In this document: positions 32,434-41,167 of the stretch, piece by piece
Position numbering within the stretch: the first letter of the stretch is position 1
How the letters are laid out: every line of letters begins with the position of its first letter
Assembly (NCBI RefSeq): GCF_035510375.1
Contig: NZ_DATKHG010000003.1
Length of the DNA stretch: 64,000 bases
Origin: Paenibacillus_I sp035510375
GTDB lineage: Bacteria > Bacillota > Bacilli > Paenibacillales > Paenibacillaceae
Reading direction: 5' to 3' (one strand)
Translations under genes and position numbers: made by a program
Notes under the pieces: generated by a model
Told to the model about the DNA's origin: nothing
The model's database searches: none
Seen by the model: only the letters and a program-made list of their open reading frames with translations

Positions 32434-33726
32434 TTATCGCTTTACGTATGGCTGCAGCTTATACCCGTTCAATTCGTATTCCTGTTTGTTCAACCGGACG
32501 GTAAGCTTCATCATGCCGTCCTCTTCCCTTGCGTCCTGCCCGAGCACCTCGCCGCTGCGGTAAGCCAGCGCGATCAGATCGCCCCGGTCGGCCGGAATCG
32601 CGAACGTCAGCGTTTCTCCCGTCAGCTTCCGTTGCACGGCTTCGCGGATCAGCTGCAGATCCGGCTTCGAGTAAGCGCTCACGAACAGCGCGTCCCTCCC
32701 GCCTGCAAGCAGCTCGCTGCAATCCTCGGAGCACAGGTCCTTTTTGTTAAACACGGTCAACTGCGGTTTGTCTCCCGCGCCCAGTTGGGTCAGGATGTCC
32801 GCGACGACCGACATTTGCTCTGCGCGCATCGGCGACGAGCTGTCGACAACATGCAAAATGAGGTCGGCTTCGTTCACTTCCTCCAGCGTCGCCCGAAAAG
32901 CGGCAACCAGGTCATGCGGCAGGTTCTGGATGAATCCGACCGTATCGGTCAATACGACCTCCTTGCCGCTGGGCAGCACCCAGCTGCGCGAGGTCGGATC
33001 GAGCGTCGCGAACAATTGATTTTCGACGTACACGTCCGCCTCGGTCAGCTCGCGCAGCAGCGTCGATTTCCCAGCGTTCGTGTAGCCGACAAGCGCCACC
33101 TGGATGACGCCGGATTTCTTCCGCCGCTCGCGGTGAAGCTTGCGGTGTCGCACAACCTCCTCCAGCTGCCTTTTCAGCTCGGAAATGCGCCCCCGGATAT
33201 GCCGCCGGTCCGTCTCGAGCTTCGATTCGCCCGGGCCTCTCGTGCCGATGCCGCCGCCCAGCCGCGACAGGTTTTTGCCGTGCCCGGACAGCCGCGGCAG
33301 CAAGTAGCTGAGCTGGGCCAATTCGACCTGGATGATGCCCTCGCGCGTTTTGGCCCGGCCGGCGAAAATATCGAGAATCAACTGCGTCCGGTCGATGATT
33401 TTCAAATCCAGCGCTTCCTCCAGGTTTCGCACCTGCGCGCCCGACAGCTCCTGGTCGAAGATCGCGGTCGTCGCACCCAGCTCGGACGCGACGGCGCGCA
33501 GCTCCTCCGCCTTGCCTTTGCCGATGAACCATTTGGAGTCGGGGGTTTCCCGGTTTTGCGCCATCGTCGTCAGCACCTGAACGCCGGCCGTTTCGGCCAG
33601 GCTGACCAGTTCGGCCAGCGAATGCTCCGGATCGGCGGAGCCGCGCTTCGCCTCATCCGTCACAAGGCTGACGAGCACGGCCCTGTCCCGCATATCGTGA
33701 TTCGTATCGTAAGTAGACGTCGCCAT
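32434..33726 (-). CDS. hflX: Ribosome-associated GTPase HflX
   Basis: A 430-residue GTPase that splits stalled or heat-damaged ribosomes. The N-terminal HflX domain holds the glycine-rich GHGKNLSRLGGGIGTRGPGE. The G domain has G1 GYTNAGKST, G3 DTVGF, G4 NKKD and G5-like SAYSK. A helical linker (ISELKRQLEEV) precedes the G domain. All GTPase motifs are intact. It starts 18 nt after spoVK, as in the Bacillus spoVK-ynbA(hflX)-ynbB arrangement. Confidence 0.95.
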   Translation of the reverse strand: MATSTYDTNHDMRDRAVLVSLVTDEAKRGSADPEHSLAELVSLAETAGVQVLTTMAQNRETPDSKWFIGKGKAEELRAVASELGATTAIFDQELSGAQVRNLEEALDLKIIDRTQLILDIFAGRAKTREGIIQVELAQLSYLLPRLSGHGKNLSRLGGGIGTRGPGESKLETDRRHIRGRISELKRQLEEVVRHRKLHRERRKKSGVIQVALVGYTNAGKSTLLRELTEADVYVENQLFATLDPTSRSWVLPSGKEVVLTDTVGFIQNLPHDLVAAFRATLEEVNEADLILHVVDSSSPMRAEQMSVVADILTQLGAGDKPQLTVFNKKDLCSEDCSELLAGGRDALFVSAYSKPDLQLIREAVQRKLTGETLTFAIPADRGDLIALAYRSGEVLGQDAREEDGMMKLTVRLNKQEYELNGYKLQPYVKR

Positions 33727-33744
33727 CTTTTGCAGCTCCTTATA

Positions 33745-34722
33745 TCACGTATCCCACTTCAAATCCTCGGGCCGCAGAGCCATCAGCTCGTGCTTGCCGG
33801 GCGAACCGTTCGCATATTGATTAAGCAGCCGTACCGCCTGGTGGCGGATCGCCTTCTCGATCGCGTTCCGCACATAACGGGCATTGCTGAACGCGAAAAA
33901 CGATTCGTTTTTCGCGGACGTCAAATGCTGCCTGAGCTTGAACAGCGACTGCGGCAGCAGCGTATAGTCGCGCTCCTTGACCATCAGTTCGGCGATGAGG
34001 ATCAGCTGATCGACCGTATAGTCGGGAAAATCGATCTGGATCGGAAAACGGGACGGCAGCCCCGGGTTCGTCATCAGGAAGTTCTCGATTTCGTCCGGAT
34101 AACCGGCCAGAATCAGCACGAACTGATTTTTATAATCCTCCATCGCCTTCACCAGCGTATCGATCGCTTCCTTGCCGAAGTCCTTCTCCCCGCCGCGCGC
34201 GAGACTGTAGGCCTCATCGACGAATAATACCCCGCCGATCGCTTTTTTAACCAAATCGCGCGTTTTCTGGGCCGTATGCCCGATATACTCGCCGACCAGA
34301 TCCGCCCGTTCCACCTCGATCAGGTGGCCTTTATGCAGGACGCCCATCCGCTGAAAAAGCTTTGCCACGATACGCGCGATCGTCGTTTTGCCCGTGCCCG
34401 GATTGCCTTTGAACACCATATGGTAAACATGGGAGCCCCCGGCCAGTCCCGCATCCGCCCGCAGCCGGGAAACCTTGAGCAGCGCATAAATTTCATACAT
34501 GAGCGACTTGACGTTGTCGAGGCCGACCATCGAGTCGAGCTCCTTCTGGATGTCCGCGAAGGGATGGCCCTCGCTGTGCCTGGCCTTGGCGGCGTTGTCC
34601 GCTTCCGGGGCCGGTGCGGGCGCCGACTGCGCCTGGGCGTCGTTCCCGCGCAAAATTACGCTGATCTGTCTGGAAGGCCTCGTTGGGGCCGTTTCGTTCG
34701 TCAAGGCCGCACGTCCGTTCAT
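33745..34722 (-). CDS. spoVK: Stage V sporulation protein K, AAA ATPase
   Basis: A 325-residue AAA ATPase of the CbbX/SpoVK type. Walker A is GNPGTGKTTIAR, Walker B LFVDEAYSL, the arginine-containing segment LPSRFPIQIDF, and sensor 2 lies near the C-terminus. SpoVK is needed for spore maturation in Bacillus, and its exact target is unknown. The ATG at 34722 (MNGRAALTNE) has AGGTGAT upstream; the ORF opens earlier, at 34821, but that start lacks a ribosome site. A sigma-E-like promoter lies 75-104 nt upstream. hflX follows 18 nt later. Confidence 0.92.
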   Translation of the reverse strand: MNGRAALTNETAPTRPSRQISVILRGNDAQAQSAPAPAPEADNAAKARHSEGHPFADIQKELDSMVGLDNVKSLMYEIYALLKVSRLRADAGLAGGSHVYHMVFKGNPGTGKTTIARIVAKLFQRMGVLHKGHLIEVERADLVGEYIGHTAQKTRDLVKKAIGGVLFVDEAYSLARGGEKDFGKEAIDTLVKAMEDYKNQFVLILAGYPDEIENFLMTNPGLPSRFPIQIDFPDYTVDQLILIAELMVKERDYTLLPQSLFKLRQHLTSAKNESFFAFSNARYVRNAIEKAIRHQAVRLLNQYANGSPGKHELMALRPEDLKWDT

Positions 34723-34796
34723 GCGGGCATCACCTACCCTTATGAGAGTCGATCCGACACGGACACGCGCCTGCTTCCGCATCCGCCGCTTTATCC

Positions 34797-34826
34797 AATG
34801 TATGCGTGCGGCGCCCCCCATAGTAG
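34797..34826 (-). promoter_or_regulatory. Sigma-E-like promoter of spoVK
   Basis: On the minus strand, CATACATT matches the sigma-E -10 consensus CATAYAHT exactly. CTACTATG sits 14 nt upstream in the -35 position and matches only weakly. Fitting for a mother-cell sporulation gene. Confidence 0.5.
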
Positions 34827-34851
34827 CGGTTTGGTCCTTCCGCCGGCGGAC

Positions 34852-35547
34852 TTACAGCCCCATCTCCTTGTTATCCGGCAGCCGCGTCCCGAAACGGAGC
34901 AGCAGGCTGTCGAGCTTCCATTTCGTAAAAGCCATCACCTCGCGTCGCGATTGCTCCCGGACCGGCCGTGCCCGCGATTCCGCCATCGAAAATGCGGGCC
35001 GGTCATAGTTCAGATAACGGGCGATGTCGGCTGCGCGAGCGGAGTGAAACTCATGCGTAATAATGACGACGGATGCAATGCCTTCCCGCTTCATGATCGC
35101 TTTGCTGTTGAGCAGATTATCATAGGTGCTCTGCGCTTCGGGATCCAGCAGCATCCGGTCCTGCGGCACCCCTCTGGCAAGCAGATAATCGCGCATCCCT
35201 TCCGCTTCCGGAATGGTCGAGCCGTTGTAATCGTAGCCGCCGGTCAGAATGAAGGTGTCGAACTTGCCCTGCTTGTACAGCTTAAGCGCATGGTCGAGCC
35301 GTTCCCTTAGGACCGCGGTCGGTTCATTGCGCCACAGCGCCGCTCCCAGTACGATGCCGGCATCGTATTTGTCCTTCAGCGGCGCCGGTTGAAAAGCATA
35401 TATGCTCCAGAGCAGATAGCCGATCCAGCCGACTCCGGCCAGGCCCAGAACGATAGCGGTGCGAAACGCAAAAGCAAACGGCCGGAAGCGTTTCTTCTTC
35501 CGTCGTTTGGCTTTGACCCGGGCCTTTGCTTGCATTCCCGTTCTCAC
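34852..35547 (-). CDS. YdcF-family (DUF218) membrane-anchored protein
   Basis: A 231-residue protein. A very basic N-terminus (KAKRRKKKRFR) and one membrane helix at about 30-50 are followed by a DUF218 domain: GIVLGAALWRNEPT, RLDHALKLYKQGKFD, the STYDNLLNSKAIM segment and IITHEFHSARA. DUF218 proteins (YdcF, SanA) are linked to envelope integrity or binding of SAM-like ligands; the role is unclear. The ATG overlaps the stop of the DUF402 gene by 4 nt, so the two are coupled. Confidence 0.85.
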   Translation of the reverse strand: MRTGMQAKARVKAKRRKKKRFRPFAFAFRTAIVLGLAGVGWIGYLLWSIYAFQPAPLKDKYDAGIVLGAALWRNEPTAVLRERLDHALKLYKQGKFDTFILTGGYDYNGSTIPEAEGMRDYLLARGVPQDRMLLDPEAQSTYDNLLNSKAIMKREGIASVVIITHEFHSARAADIARYLNYDRPAFSMAESRARPVREQSRREVMAFTKWKLDSLLLRFGTRLPDNKEMGL

Positions 35548-36101
35548 GAAGGCTCCTTTCCGCTCACCCTCTCGGCAAGCGTCTTTCTGTGCTTCAAGCT
35601 AAGCGTAAAATAGCGGAATCGCCCGTTGCGGATCAATGACAGCAGGCGTCCCGCCGTCTTGCGGGCCATCTCGGCGTCCTTCGCGCTCACATCGCCCGAA
35701 CGCAGCGCGTCCTCCAGTTCGTCTTCATCAAGCAAAAATACTTCGCCGGACGGCAGCACGACGATGTCGAGATAGAGGTCGTCGAACCACGGCACCTTCT
35801 GGTCGGTTAATCCCTGCGTCTTGCAAATATCGATGTACCACTGCACAACCTTGCCCTTGTCGTCGAACATCGTCGTGACGACGAAATGCTCGCCCTTCGG
35901 ATAATGCTGCATCCACAGGAAACCCCGGTCCGCCAGACACAGCTTGCGGCCGTTGTATTCCTTCCACAGCGGTTCGCGAAGCTCATGGATCCGGTAAAAT
36001 GTCACAAGCCCCTTGAAATCGTCACCGTCCATGGACAAGCAGGTGTAGCTTTTCCGAAGGATGCGTCTCCAATTGGCGCGATCCGAAAATTTTCGTTTCA
36101 T
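35544..36101 (-). CDS. DUF402-family nucleoside phosphatase-like protein
   Basis: A 185-residue DUF402 (Ntdp-type) protein. Typical elements are ADRGFLWMQHYPKG, the metal-binding-type WYIDICKT with the following WFDDLYLDIVVLPSG, and a helical C-terminus from DEDELEDALRSG. Characterised relatives hydrolyse nucleoside tri- and diphosphates. It is the first gene of a two-gene unit with the DUF218 gene. A ribosome site (GGAAAGG) precedes the ATG. Activity is inferred from the family. Confidence 0.85.
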   Translation of the reverse strand: MKRKFSDRANWRRILRKSYTCLSMDGDDFKGLVTFYRIHELREPLWKEYNGRKLCLADRGFLWMQHYPKGEHFVVTTMFDDKGKVVQWYIDICKTQGLTDQKVPWFDDLYLDIVVLPSGEVFLLDEDELEDALRSGDVSAKDAEMARKTAGRLLSLIRNGRFRYFTLSLKHRKTLAERVSGKEPS

Positions 36102-36261
36102 AAGCTACGTACCTTTCCGTTGAATTGGAAAGTGCCCGCTTGCTTGCCGGGCCTTTCGGAACCCGTCTATCCAACCTGTTATGAAAAAAGCTTACCACAT
36201 CTTTCGGGCCATCTCCAGTTAACGGAAAAAATAAACCGAGCCTGCGGTCAAAACCGTCTTC

Positions 36262-36293
36262 GAAAAAAAAGAAACGGGGGCTCGGTCCCCCGT
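36262..36293 (-). terminator. Rho-independent terminator of the class A PBP gene
   Basis: On the minus strand, ACGGGGG-accgag-CCCCCGT followed by TTCTTTTTTTTCG. A very clear terminator 47 nt after the stop. Confidence 0.92.
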
Positions 36294-36339
36294 GTATACG
36301 GCCGTCAACGCGGCCCGCATCTTATGCCGGCTTCCCTTA

Positions 36340-38934
36340 TCAAGGTTGCGGCGCCGCCGCGTCGTTGTCGGCGGCAGGCGTACTGCCGCCAGCCGGTGCG
36401 GGCTCGGGCTCCCCAGTCGTTCCGCCTGCCGCCGGCTCGGACGGCGCGGTGCCGCCTTCCGGCGGAGCATTGCCCGTACCGCCCTCCAGCGGCAGGTTGC
36501 CGATGCCGTCATCCGGCAGCAAGGAGCCGTTGCCTCCGTTGCCTCCGTTGCCTCCGTTGCCGCCCTCGCCCGGCGGCAAGTCGGTTCCCTCATCCGGCGC
36601 ATCGGCGCCATTGCCCGGCAGAACATTTCCCGGGTCTTCCGGCAGAACCGGTTCCGGCTCCGGCTCCGCAAGCGGCTCCGGAATCGTGATCGACTGCCGG
36701 CTCGAGGTATCGCCCTCGGCGCCCGATTGCTCGTTATAAGCTGCCACATAATACTCATAGGTCAAATTTGCCTGCACGGCACGGTCCAGAACCGATGTGT
36801 CCGCGGATTGGCTGATCAGCGAAAACTCGGATTCCGACGCTTCCTTGCGGTACAAATTGTAAACCAGCCCCTCGCCCGGCCGGCCGTTCCAGCTGATCTG
36901 AACGGCCAGTTCGGCTTCGTTCCAGGTTACGGAGAATCCTCCGACGGTCGGCGGCTTCTCAATCGCCTTCACCCCTTCGGGTCTTGTAAATTTACCGCCC
37001 GGAACACCTTCAAGCGCCTGCGACATGACCTTGCTGAACAAGGAGGCCGCCATGCCGCTGCCGTTCTTCAACACGTGCTCGCGATCGGTCTTGACATAAC
37101 CCATCCAGACCGCCGCCGTCCATTCCGGTGTATATCCGGCGAACCAGACGTCCCGGTTGCCGCTCGAATTGAAATTCGGGATGCCGTGCTGGGTCGTGCC
37201 GGTTTTGCCCGCCACCTGGCGGCCGCCGATCGCAGCCCGGGTTCCCGTGCCGCCCTTCTGCACGACGGCTTGCATCAACTCGGTCAAATACCAGGCCGTC
37301 TCCGGCTCCATGAGCTGCTTGGCCCGAGGCTTCTCATATTCATACTTCACCGAGCCGTCCTTGCTCTCGATTCGTACGATCGCGTGAGGATCGACCGATT
37401 TGCCGCCGTTGGCAAACACACTGTAAGCCGTCGCCATTTGCATCGGCGTAACGCCGTTCGTTAAGCCGCCGAGGGCGATCGCCAGGTTGCGGTCTTCCTT
37501 TGCCAGCTGGAAGCCGAGCGTCTTGGCGAAGCCGAGCCCGCGTTGGATGCCGATTTCGTTCAACAACCATACGGCCGACGCGTTCCGCGATTCCTTGAGC
37601 GATTGCTCCATGGTGACCGGTCCGATAAACTTGACGCGGTTCGAATCGGTCGGACAGTAATCGCCGTAGCATTTCTTATCGTCCCGCAGGATCGACCAAG
37701 GGAACCAGTCCCCCGTCTCAAGCGCCGGACCGTACACCGTGATCGGCTTGAACGCGGAGCCCGGCTGGCGCGGCTCGAGCACCCGGTTGGTGCCTTTTTT
37801 CTCATATTCGCGCCCGCCGCCGATCGCCACGATCTCGCCGGTCCGATGGTCCATAATAATCATCGCGCCCTGCACGATCTGTTCGTCGACGCTCTTCTCG
37901 AAGTTGTCCGGATCCGCGAATTCCTTCTCGACCACTTTCTGCGCCTTTACATTCAGCGTCGTATAAATGTTGTAGCCGCCAAGCCGCAGCTCCTCCTCGG
38001 TCAAGCCGGTGACGCGCTCCGCCTCGTTCACGACGAAATCGACGAACGCCGGGTAGGCTTGGGTCGACGTCTTTTCCGTGGTCGTTTCAGGAGGCTCGTA
38101 TTGCTCCGCCTCGGCTTTCGCTTCTTCGGCCTGGGCCGAAGTAATAAGCCCCTGCTCGAGCATCAGGTCAAGAACGACATCCATCCGCTCTCGGGATCGC
38201 TCCGGATTGCCGATCGGATTATAGCCGTTCGGCGCCTTCGGCATGCCGGCGAGCGTCGCCATCTCCCACAGCTTCAGCTGGTTTAAATCCTTTTTGCCGA
38301 AATACAGCTCGGACGCGGCCTGTACGCCGTACGCCCCTTTGCCGAAATAAATCCGGTTCAGGTACAGCTCCAATATTTCGTCTTTCGTCTTTTTGTTTTC
38401 CAGCGCCACCGCGATCGACGCCTCCGAAGCTTTGCGGAAAAACGTCTTGTCTTGGTTTAGGAACATGTTTTTGGCAAGCTGCTGCGTAATCGTGCTCCCG
38501 CCCTCAACGGCGCCGCGGGCCACGACGTCCTTCACGAGCGCCCTTCCGATCGCCCAGAAGTCTACGCCGGAGTGTTCGCGAAACCGTTTGTCCTCCGTCG
38601 CGATGAACGCTTCCTGCAGCAATTTCGGAATTTTCGGCAAGTCCACATATTCACGGTTCTCCGTTGCGAACAGCTTGGATACCTCGACGCCGTTCGCGTC
38701 ATAGATGGCCGAAGTTTCGGCAAAATCGAAGGCTCCCTGGTTGGCCGCAAGAATCCGTTCGCCGTTCAGCACGATCAGCAAATACCCGATAATTCCGCTG
38801 ATGACGGCCGTTGCCGCCGTGAAGAACAGGATGGCGCCGATCTTTTTACCGGACCGCTTGCGCTTTCCTTTATTTACGCGTTTTGCCGCGTCATTCGCGT
38901 TGCCGCTTGTTCGTCCAGCACGTTTCTCCGACAC
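36340..38934 (-). CDS. Class A penicillin-binding protein with FN3 and Gly/Pro-rich tail
   Basis: An 864-residue bifunctional peptidoglycan synthase. A basic cytoplasmic N-terminus and one helix come first. The glycosyltransferase domain has EDKRFREHSGVDFW and EGGSTITQQLAKN. The transpeptidase domain has nucleophile Ser in GSAFKPI, SRN in KESRNAS and KTGT in VAGKTGTTQ. A fibronectin type III module (about 680-765) and a low-complexity tail of about 110 residues rich in Gly, Pro and Glu follow. The start is probably the GTG at 38934, with AGGGGAG 6 nt upstream; an ATG at 38970 is the alternative. It is flanked by terminators on both sides, so it is a single unit. Confidence 0.93.
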   Translation of the reverse strand: MSEKRAGRTSGNANDAAKRVNKGKRKRSGKKIGAILFFTAATAVISGIIGYLLIVLNGERILAANQGAFDFAETSAIYDANGVEVSKLFATENREYVDLPKIPKLLQEAFIATEDKRFREHSGVDFWAIGRALVKDVVARGAVEGGSTITQQLAKNMFLNQDKTFFRKASEASIAVALENKKTKDEILELYLNRIYFGKGAYGVQAASELYFGKKDLNQLKLWEMATLAGMPKAPNGYNPIGNPERSRERMDVVLDLMLEQGLITSAQAEEAKAEAEQYEPPETTTEKTSTQAYPAFVDFVVNEAERVTGLTEEELRLGGYNIYTTLNVKAQKVVEKEFADPDNFEKSVDEQIVQGAMIIMDHRTGEIVAIGGGREYEKKGTNRVLEPRQPGSAFKPITVYGPALETGDWFPWSILRDDKKCYGDYCPTDSNRVKFIGPVTMEQSLKESRNASAVWLLNEIGIQRGLGFAKTLGFQLAKEDRNLAIALGGLTNGVTPMQMATAYSVFANGGKSVDPHAIVRIESKDGSVKYEYEKPRAKQLMEPETAWYLTELMQAVVQKGGTGTRAAIGGRQVAGKTGTTQHGIPNFNSSGNRDVWFAGYTPEWTAAVWMGYVKTDREHVLKNGSGMAASLFSKVMSQALEGVPGGKFTRPEGVKAIEKPPTVGGFSVTWNEAELAVQISWNGRPGEGLVYNLYRKEASESEFSLISQSADTSVLDRAVQANLTYEYYVAAYNEQSGAEGDTSSRQSITIPEPLAEPEPEPVLPEDPGNVLPGNGADAPDEGTDLPPGEGGNGGNGGNGGNGSLLPDDGIGNLPLEGGTGNAPPEGGTAPSEPAAGGTTGEPEPAPAGGSTPAADNDAAAPQP
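36527..36565. repeat. 9-bp tandem repeat in the PBP tail
   Basis: Four copies of TTGCCTCCG in a row, encoding repeated Gly-Gly-Asn on the minus strand. The array keeps frame, so copy-number changes would only lengthen or shorten the tail. Confidence 0.85.
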
Positions 38935-38993
38935 GTCAGACTCCCCTTCCCGTTTCTTTTTCTCTATCATGCCTATTTATACCCCGGATTGAA

Positions 38994-39066
38994 ACGAAAA
39001 GAACAACCCGGGCCGGCGGCCGCCCGTCAAGAAAGCGGGAGGCAGCACGTGCAAGACGGGTTGCTC
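38994..39066 (-). terminator. Terminator of the mutS-hfq operon
   Basis: Outer stem GAGCAACCCG / CGGGTTGTTC with a long structured loop, followed on the minus strand by TTTTCGTTTC. It lies between hfq and the PBP gene. Confidence 0.65.
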
Positions 39067-39111
39067 TGGCACACCGGTATACTTTTAAACGAAACCGCAG
39101 GGCAAAAGGTT

Positions 39112-39354
39112 TCAGTTGTCGCCGCTCGGCTCCTGCTGCATAAGCGATACGCTGCGCTGCGGGGTAAAGGTCGAAATGGCGTGTTTGTACACCATCTGCT
39201 GGCGGCCTTCGCTGTCAATCACGATCGTAAAGTTGTCGAATGCTTTGATTACGCCGCGGATCTGAAACCCGTTGGTCAAGTAGACCGTCACAGGAATGCT
39301 GTCCTTACGCAGCTGGTTGAGAAACGTATCTTGAATGTTGATCGATTTGTTCAT
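39112..39354 (-). CDS. hfq: RNA chaperone Hfq
   Basis: An 80-residue Sm-like protein. Sm1 is IPVTVYLTNGFQIRGVIKAFD, with the Q and N residues that bind uracil; Sm2 ends in VYKHAISTF, with the KH element of the proximal RNA face. It forms hexamers in all known cases. The ATG overlaps the miaA stop by 4 nt (ATGA), the usual miaA-hfq arrangement. A structured terminator follows. Confidence 0.97.
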   Translation of the reverse strand: MNKSINIQDTFLNQLRKDSIPVTVYLTNGFQIRGVIKAFDNFTIVIDSEGRQQMVYKHAISTFTPQRSVSLMQQEPSGDN

Positions 39355-40394
39355 TGGCCGTTACCCCCATCGAAAAAAGATTGATTACAAATATATTCAA
39401 GCTGGTTTTCAAACTTTCCTGCTAGTATATCATGAATTGCTTGAACGTTGCCCGAAAAATTTCTCTCATCCGTCACGTCGACCCACGTAATGCCGCGCAT
39501 ATGCCGAAACCAGGAAAGCTGCCGCTTCGCAAAATGGCGCGTGTCCCGCTTAAGCAGGCGAACCGCTTCCTCCAGCGTTCGCTCGCCCCGAATATACGGG
39601 ACGATCTCCTTGTAGCCAAGTCCCCGCATTGATACGGCGTTCTCCGGCACGCCTCGCTCCAGCAGCCTGCGGACCTCGTCCGCAAGCCCTTCCTCGAGCA
39701 TCAGATCGACGCGCCTGTCCACCCGATCATACAGCTTTTGGCGGTCCATCGTCAAACCGACGAGACAGAGGTCATAGGGAGACGTCTTCGTCTGGCCGGC
39801 CAATTGCTCGGACATGGTCACACCGGTCAAGTGCGCGACCTCCAGCGCCCGGATGACGCGCCGCAGATCGTTGGGGTGCAGCCGCTCCGCGGACGCGGGG
39901 TCGACGAGCTTCAGTCTGGCGTGCAGCGCCTCCGCGCCGTGCGTCTCCGCGAAGCGCTGCTGCTCGGCCCGGAAAGCCTCGTCGGATCCGGTCTCGGCGA
40001 ATTCATATTCGTAGCAGACCGACTCCACGTACAGCCCGGTGCCGCCGACGATGAACGGCAGCCTGCCCCGGGCCGTTATCTCGGCGATCAGCTCCCTGCA
40101 GCGCTCCTGGAATTCGGCGGCCGAGAACGGATGCTCCGGTTCGCAAATGTCGATCAGATGGTGGGGTATGCCTTCCCGCTCCTCTAACGGAAGCTTGGCG
40201 GTGCCCACGTCCATGCCTTTGTACACCTGCATGGAATCGCCGGAAATGATCTCCGCGTTCCAGCGTTTGGCGATTTCAAGGCTGTAGGCCGTCTTGCCGA
40301 CGGCGGTCGGGCCGATCAGCGCCGCCAAACGTGGCTTGCGGGACTTCACGGCTTGATTGCCGCAATTGTCTTGTTCGTTCCCGTGCAGAGTCAA
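39351..40394 (-). CDS. miaA: tRNA dimethylallyltransferase
   Basis: A 332- to 347-residue enzyme that prenylates A37 of tRNAs reading UNN codons. The P-loop is IGPTAVGKT, then SGDSMQVYKGMDVGTAK and the VGGTGLYVES segment, with the basic KRDTRHFAKRQ region near the C-terminus. The start is unclear. A TTG at 40394 has a strong GGAGTGAT site 6 nt upstream and overlaps the upstream stop, which would add 15 residues. A GTG at 40349 gives the family's normal N-terminus but has no ribosome site. I use the TTG. It is coupled to hfq by a 4-nt overlap. Confidence 0.93.
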   Translation of the reverse strand: MTLHGNEQDNCGNQAVKSRKPRLAALIGPTAVGKTAYSLEIAKRWNAEIISGDSMQVYKGMDVGTAKLPLEEREGIPHHLIDICEPEHPFSAAEFQERCRELIAEITARGRLPFIVGGTGLYVESVCYEYEFAETGSDEAFRAEQQRFAETHGAEALHARLKLVDPASAERLHPNDLRRVIRALEVAHLTGVTMSEQLAGQTKTSPYDLCLVGLTMDRQKLYDRVDRRVDLMLEEGLADEVRRLLERGVPENAVSMRGLGYKEIVPYIRGERTLEEAVRLLKRDTRHFAKRQLSWFRHMRGITWVDVTDERNFSGNVQAIHDILAGKFENQLEYICNQSFFDGGNGQ

Positions 40395-41167
40395 ATCCGG
40401 ATCACTCCATATGTGATTTTCGTCGTGTTTTTCCGCCGCGCCCGCTCGAAGCCGAGACGGTCGAACTCGCCGCTGTCCCGGTGCTCCTTGAGCACGACGG
40501 TTTTGCGGGCGACGCGCCTCGCGTGCGCGATCGCCTCGAGTGTCAGCGGCTCGGCATTGGCTGCGGTTCGAAGCGGCTCCAAAGCGCTGGAGTCGTGCAG
40601 CGGGCGTCTGAACATCGGATCGAAATAGACGATGTCGGCGCTGCGCTCCGGCATGCAAGCAAGCGCATCAAGATGGTGAGCCCGCAGGAGGACGATGCGC
40701 CTGAGCGCTTCGTCGACGTCCGGCAGACCGGTATCGTACGTCTGCAGTCCGTCCTTGACTACGGCATGCAGCACCGCTTCGCTCTCCAGCGCGGTGACGG
40801 CGCCCCGGCCGCCTACCGCGTACGAGAACACGATCGCGTCGGAGGCGAGGCCCGCCGTGCAATCGATCACGCTGTCGCCGGGCTCGCAGCCGCTTATCTC
40901 AATCATCGGGTCGCGCTCGCCGCCGCGAAGCCGCTTGACCCGGACGAACGCCATGCTGGGATGAAAATAGAGCGCCGGCTCGTCCCCGTCATAGAAACGA
41001 ATGCCTTCCGGGCCGGCGACAAGCAGTTTGTCGTCGGCCTGCTTGCGGCGGATGCCGGCCAACGTCTCATTGCCCCTCCTGACGAAGCGGCCTCCCAGCT
41101 CGCCGGCCAATGCGGCCGCCTTGGCAATCTGCGCCTCCGTCGGCTTGCCCGAGGTCGTGACGATCAT
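40391..41167 (-). CDS. RsmJ-like class I SAM-dependent methyltransferase
   Basis: A 258-residue methyltransferase. The SAM motif I is VIDCTAGLASDAIV, and the later DIVYFDPMF resembles the FDPMFP element of RsmJ (16S rRNA m2G1516 methyltransferase). The N-terminal part (SGKPTEAQIAKAAALAGELGG) is typical of the Bacillales members located between mutL and miaA. The ATG at 41167 overlaps the mutL stop by 4 nt, so a longer ORF to 41452 is discarded. The rRNA target is inferred from the family. Confidence 0.82.
   Translation of the reverse strand: MIVTTSGKPTEAQIAKAAALAGELGGRFVRRGNETLAGIRRKQADDKLLVAGPEGIRFYDGDEPALYFHPSMAFVRVKRLRGGERDPMIEISGCEPGDSVIDCTAGLASDAIVFSYAVGGRGAVTALESEAVLHAVVKDGLQTYDTGLPDVDEALRRIVLLRAHHLDALACMPERSADIVYFDPMFRRPLHDSSALEPLRTAANAEPLTLEAIAHARRVARKTVVLKEHRDSGEFDRLGFERARRKNTTKITYGVIRI

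Noticed and set aside
32632..34227. 531-codon plus-strand ORF
   Set aside because: Runs antisense across both hflX and spoVK; no domain seen.
36527..36565. Possible CRISPR or other array
   Set aside because: Nine-bp direct repeats without spacers, in frame inside a coding region.
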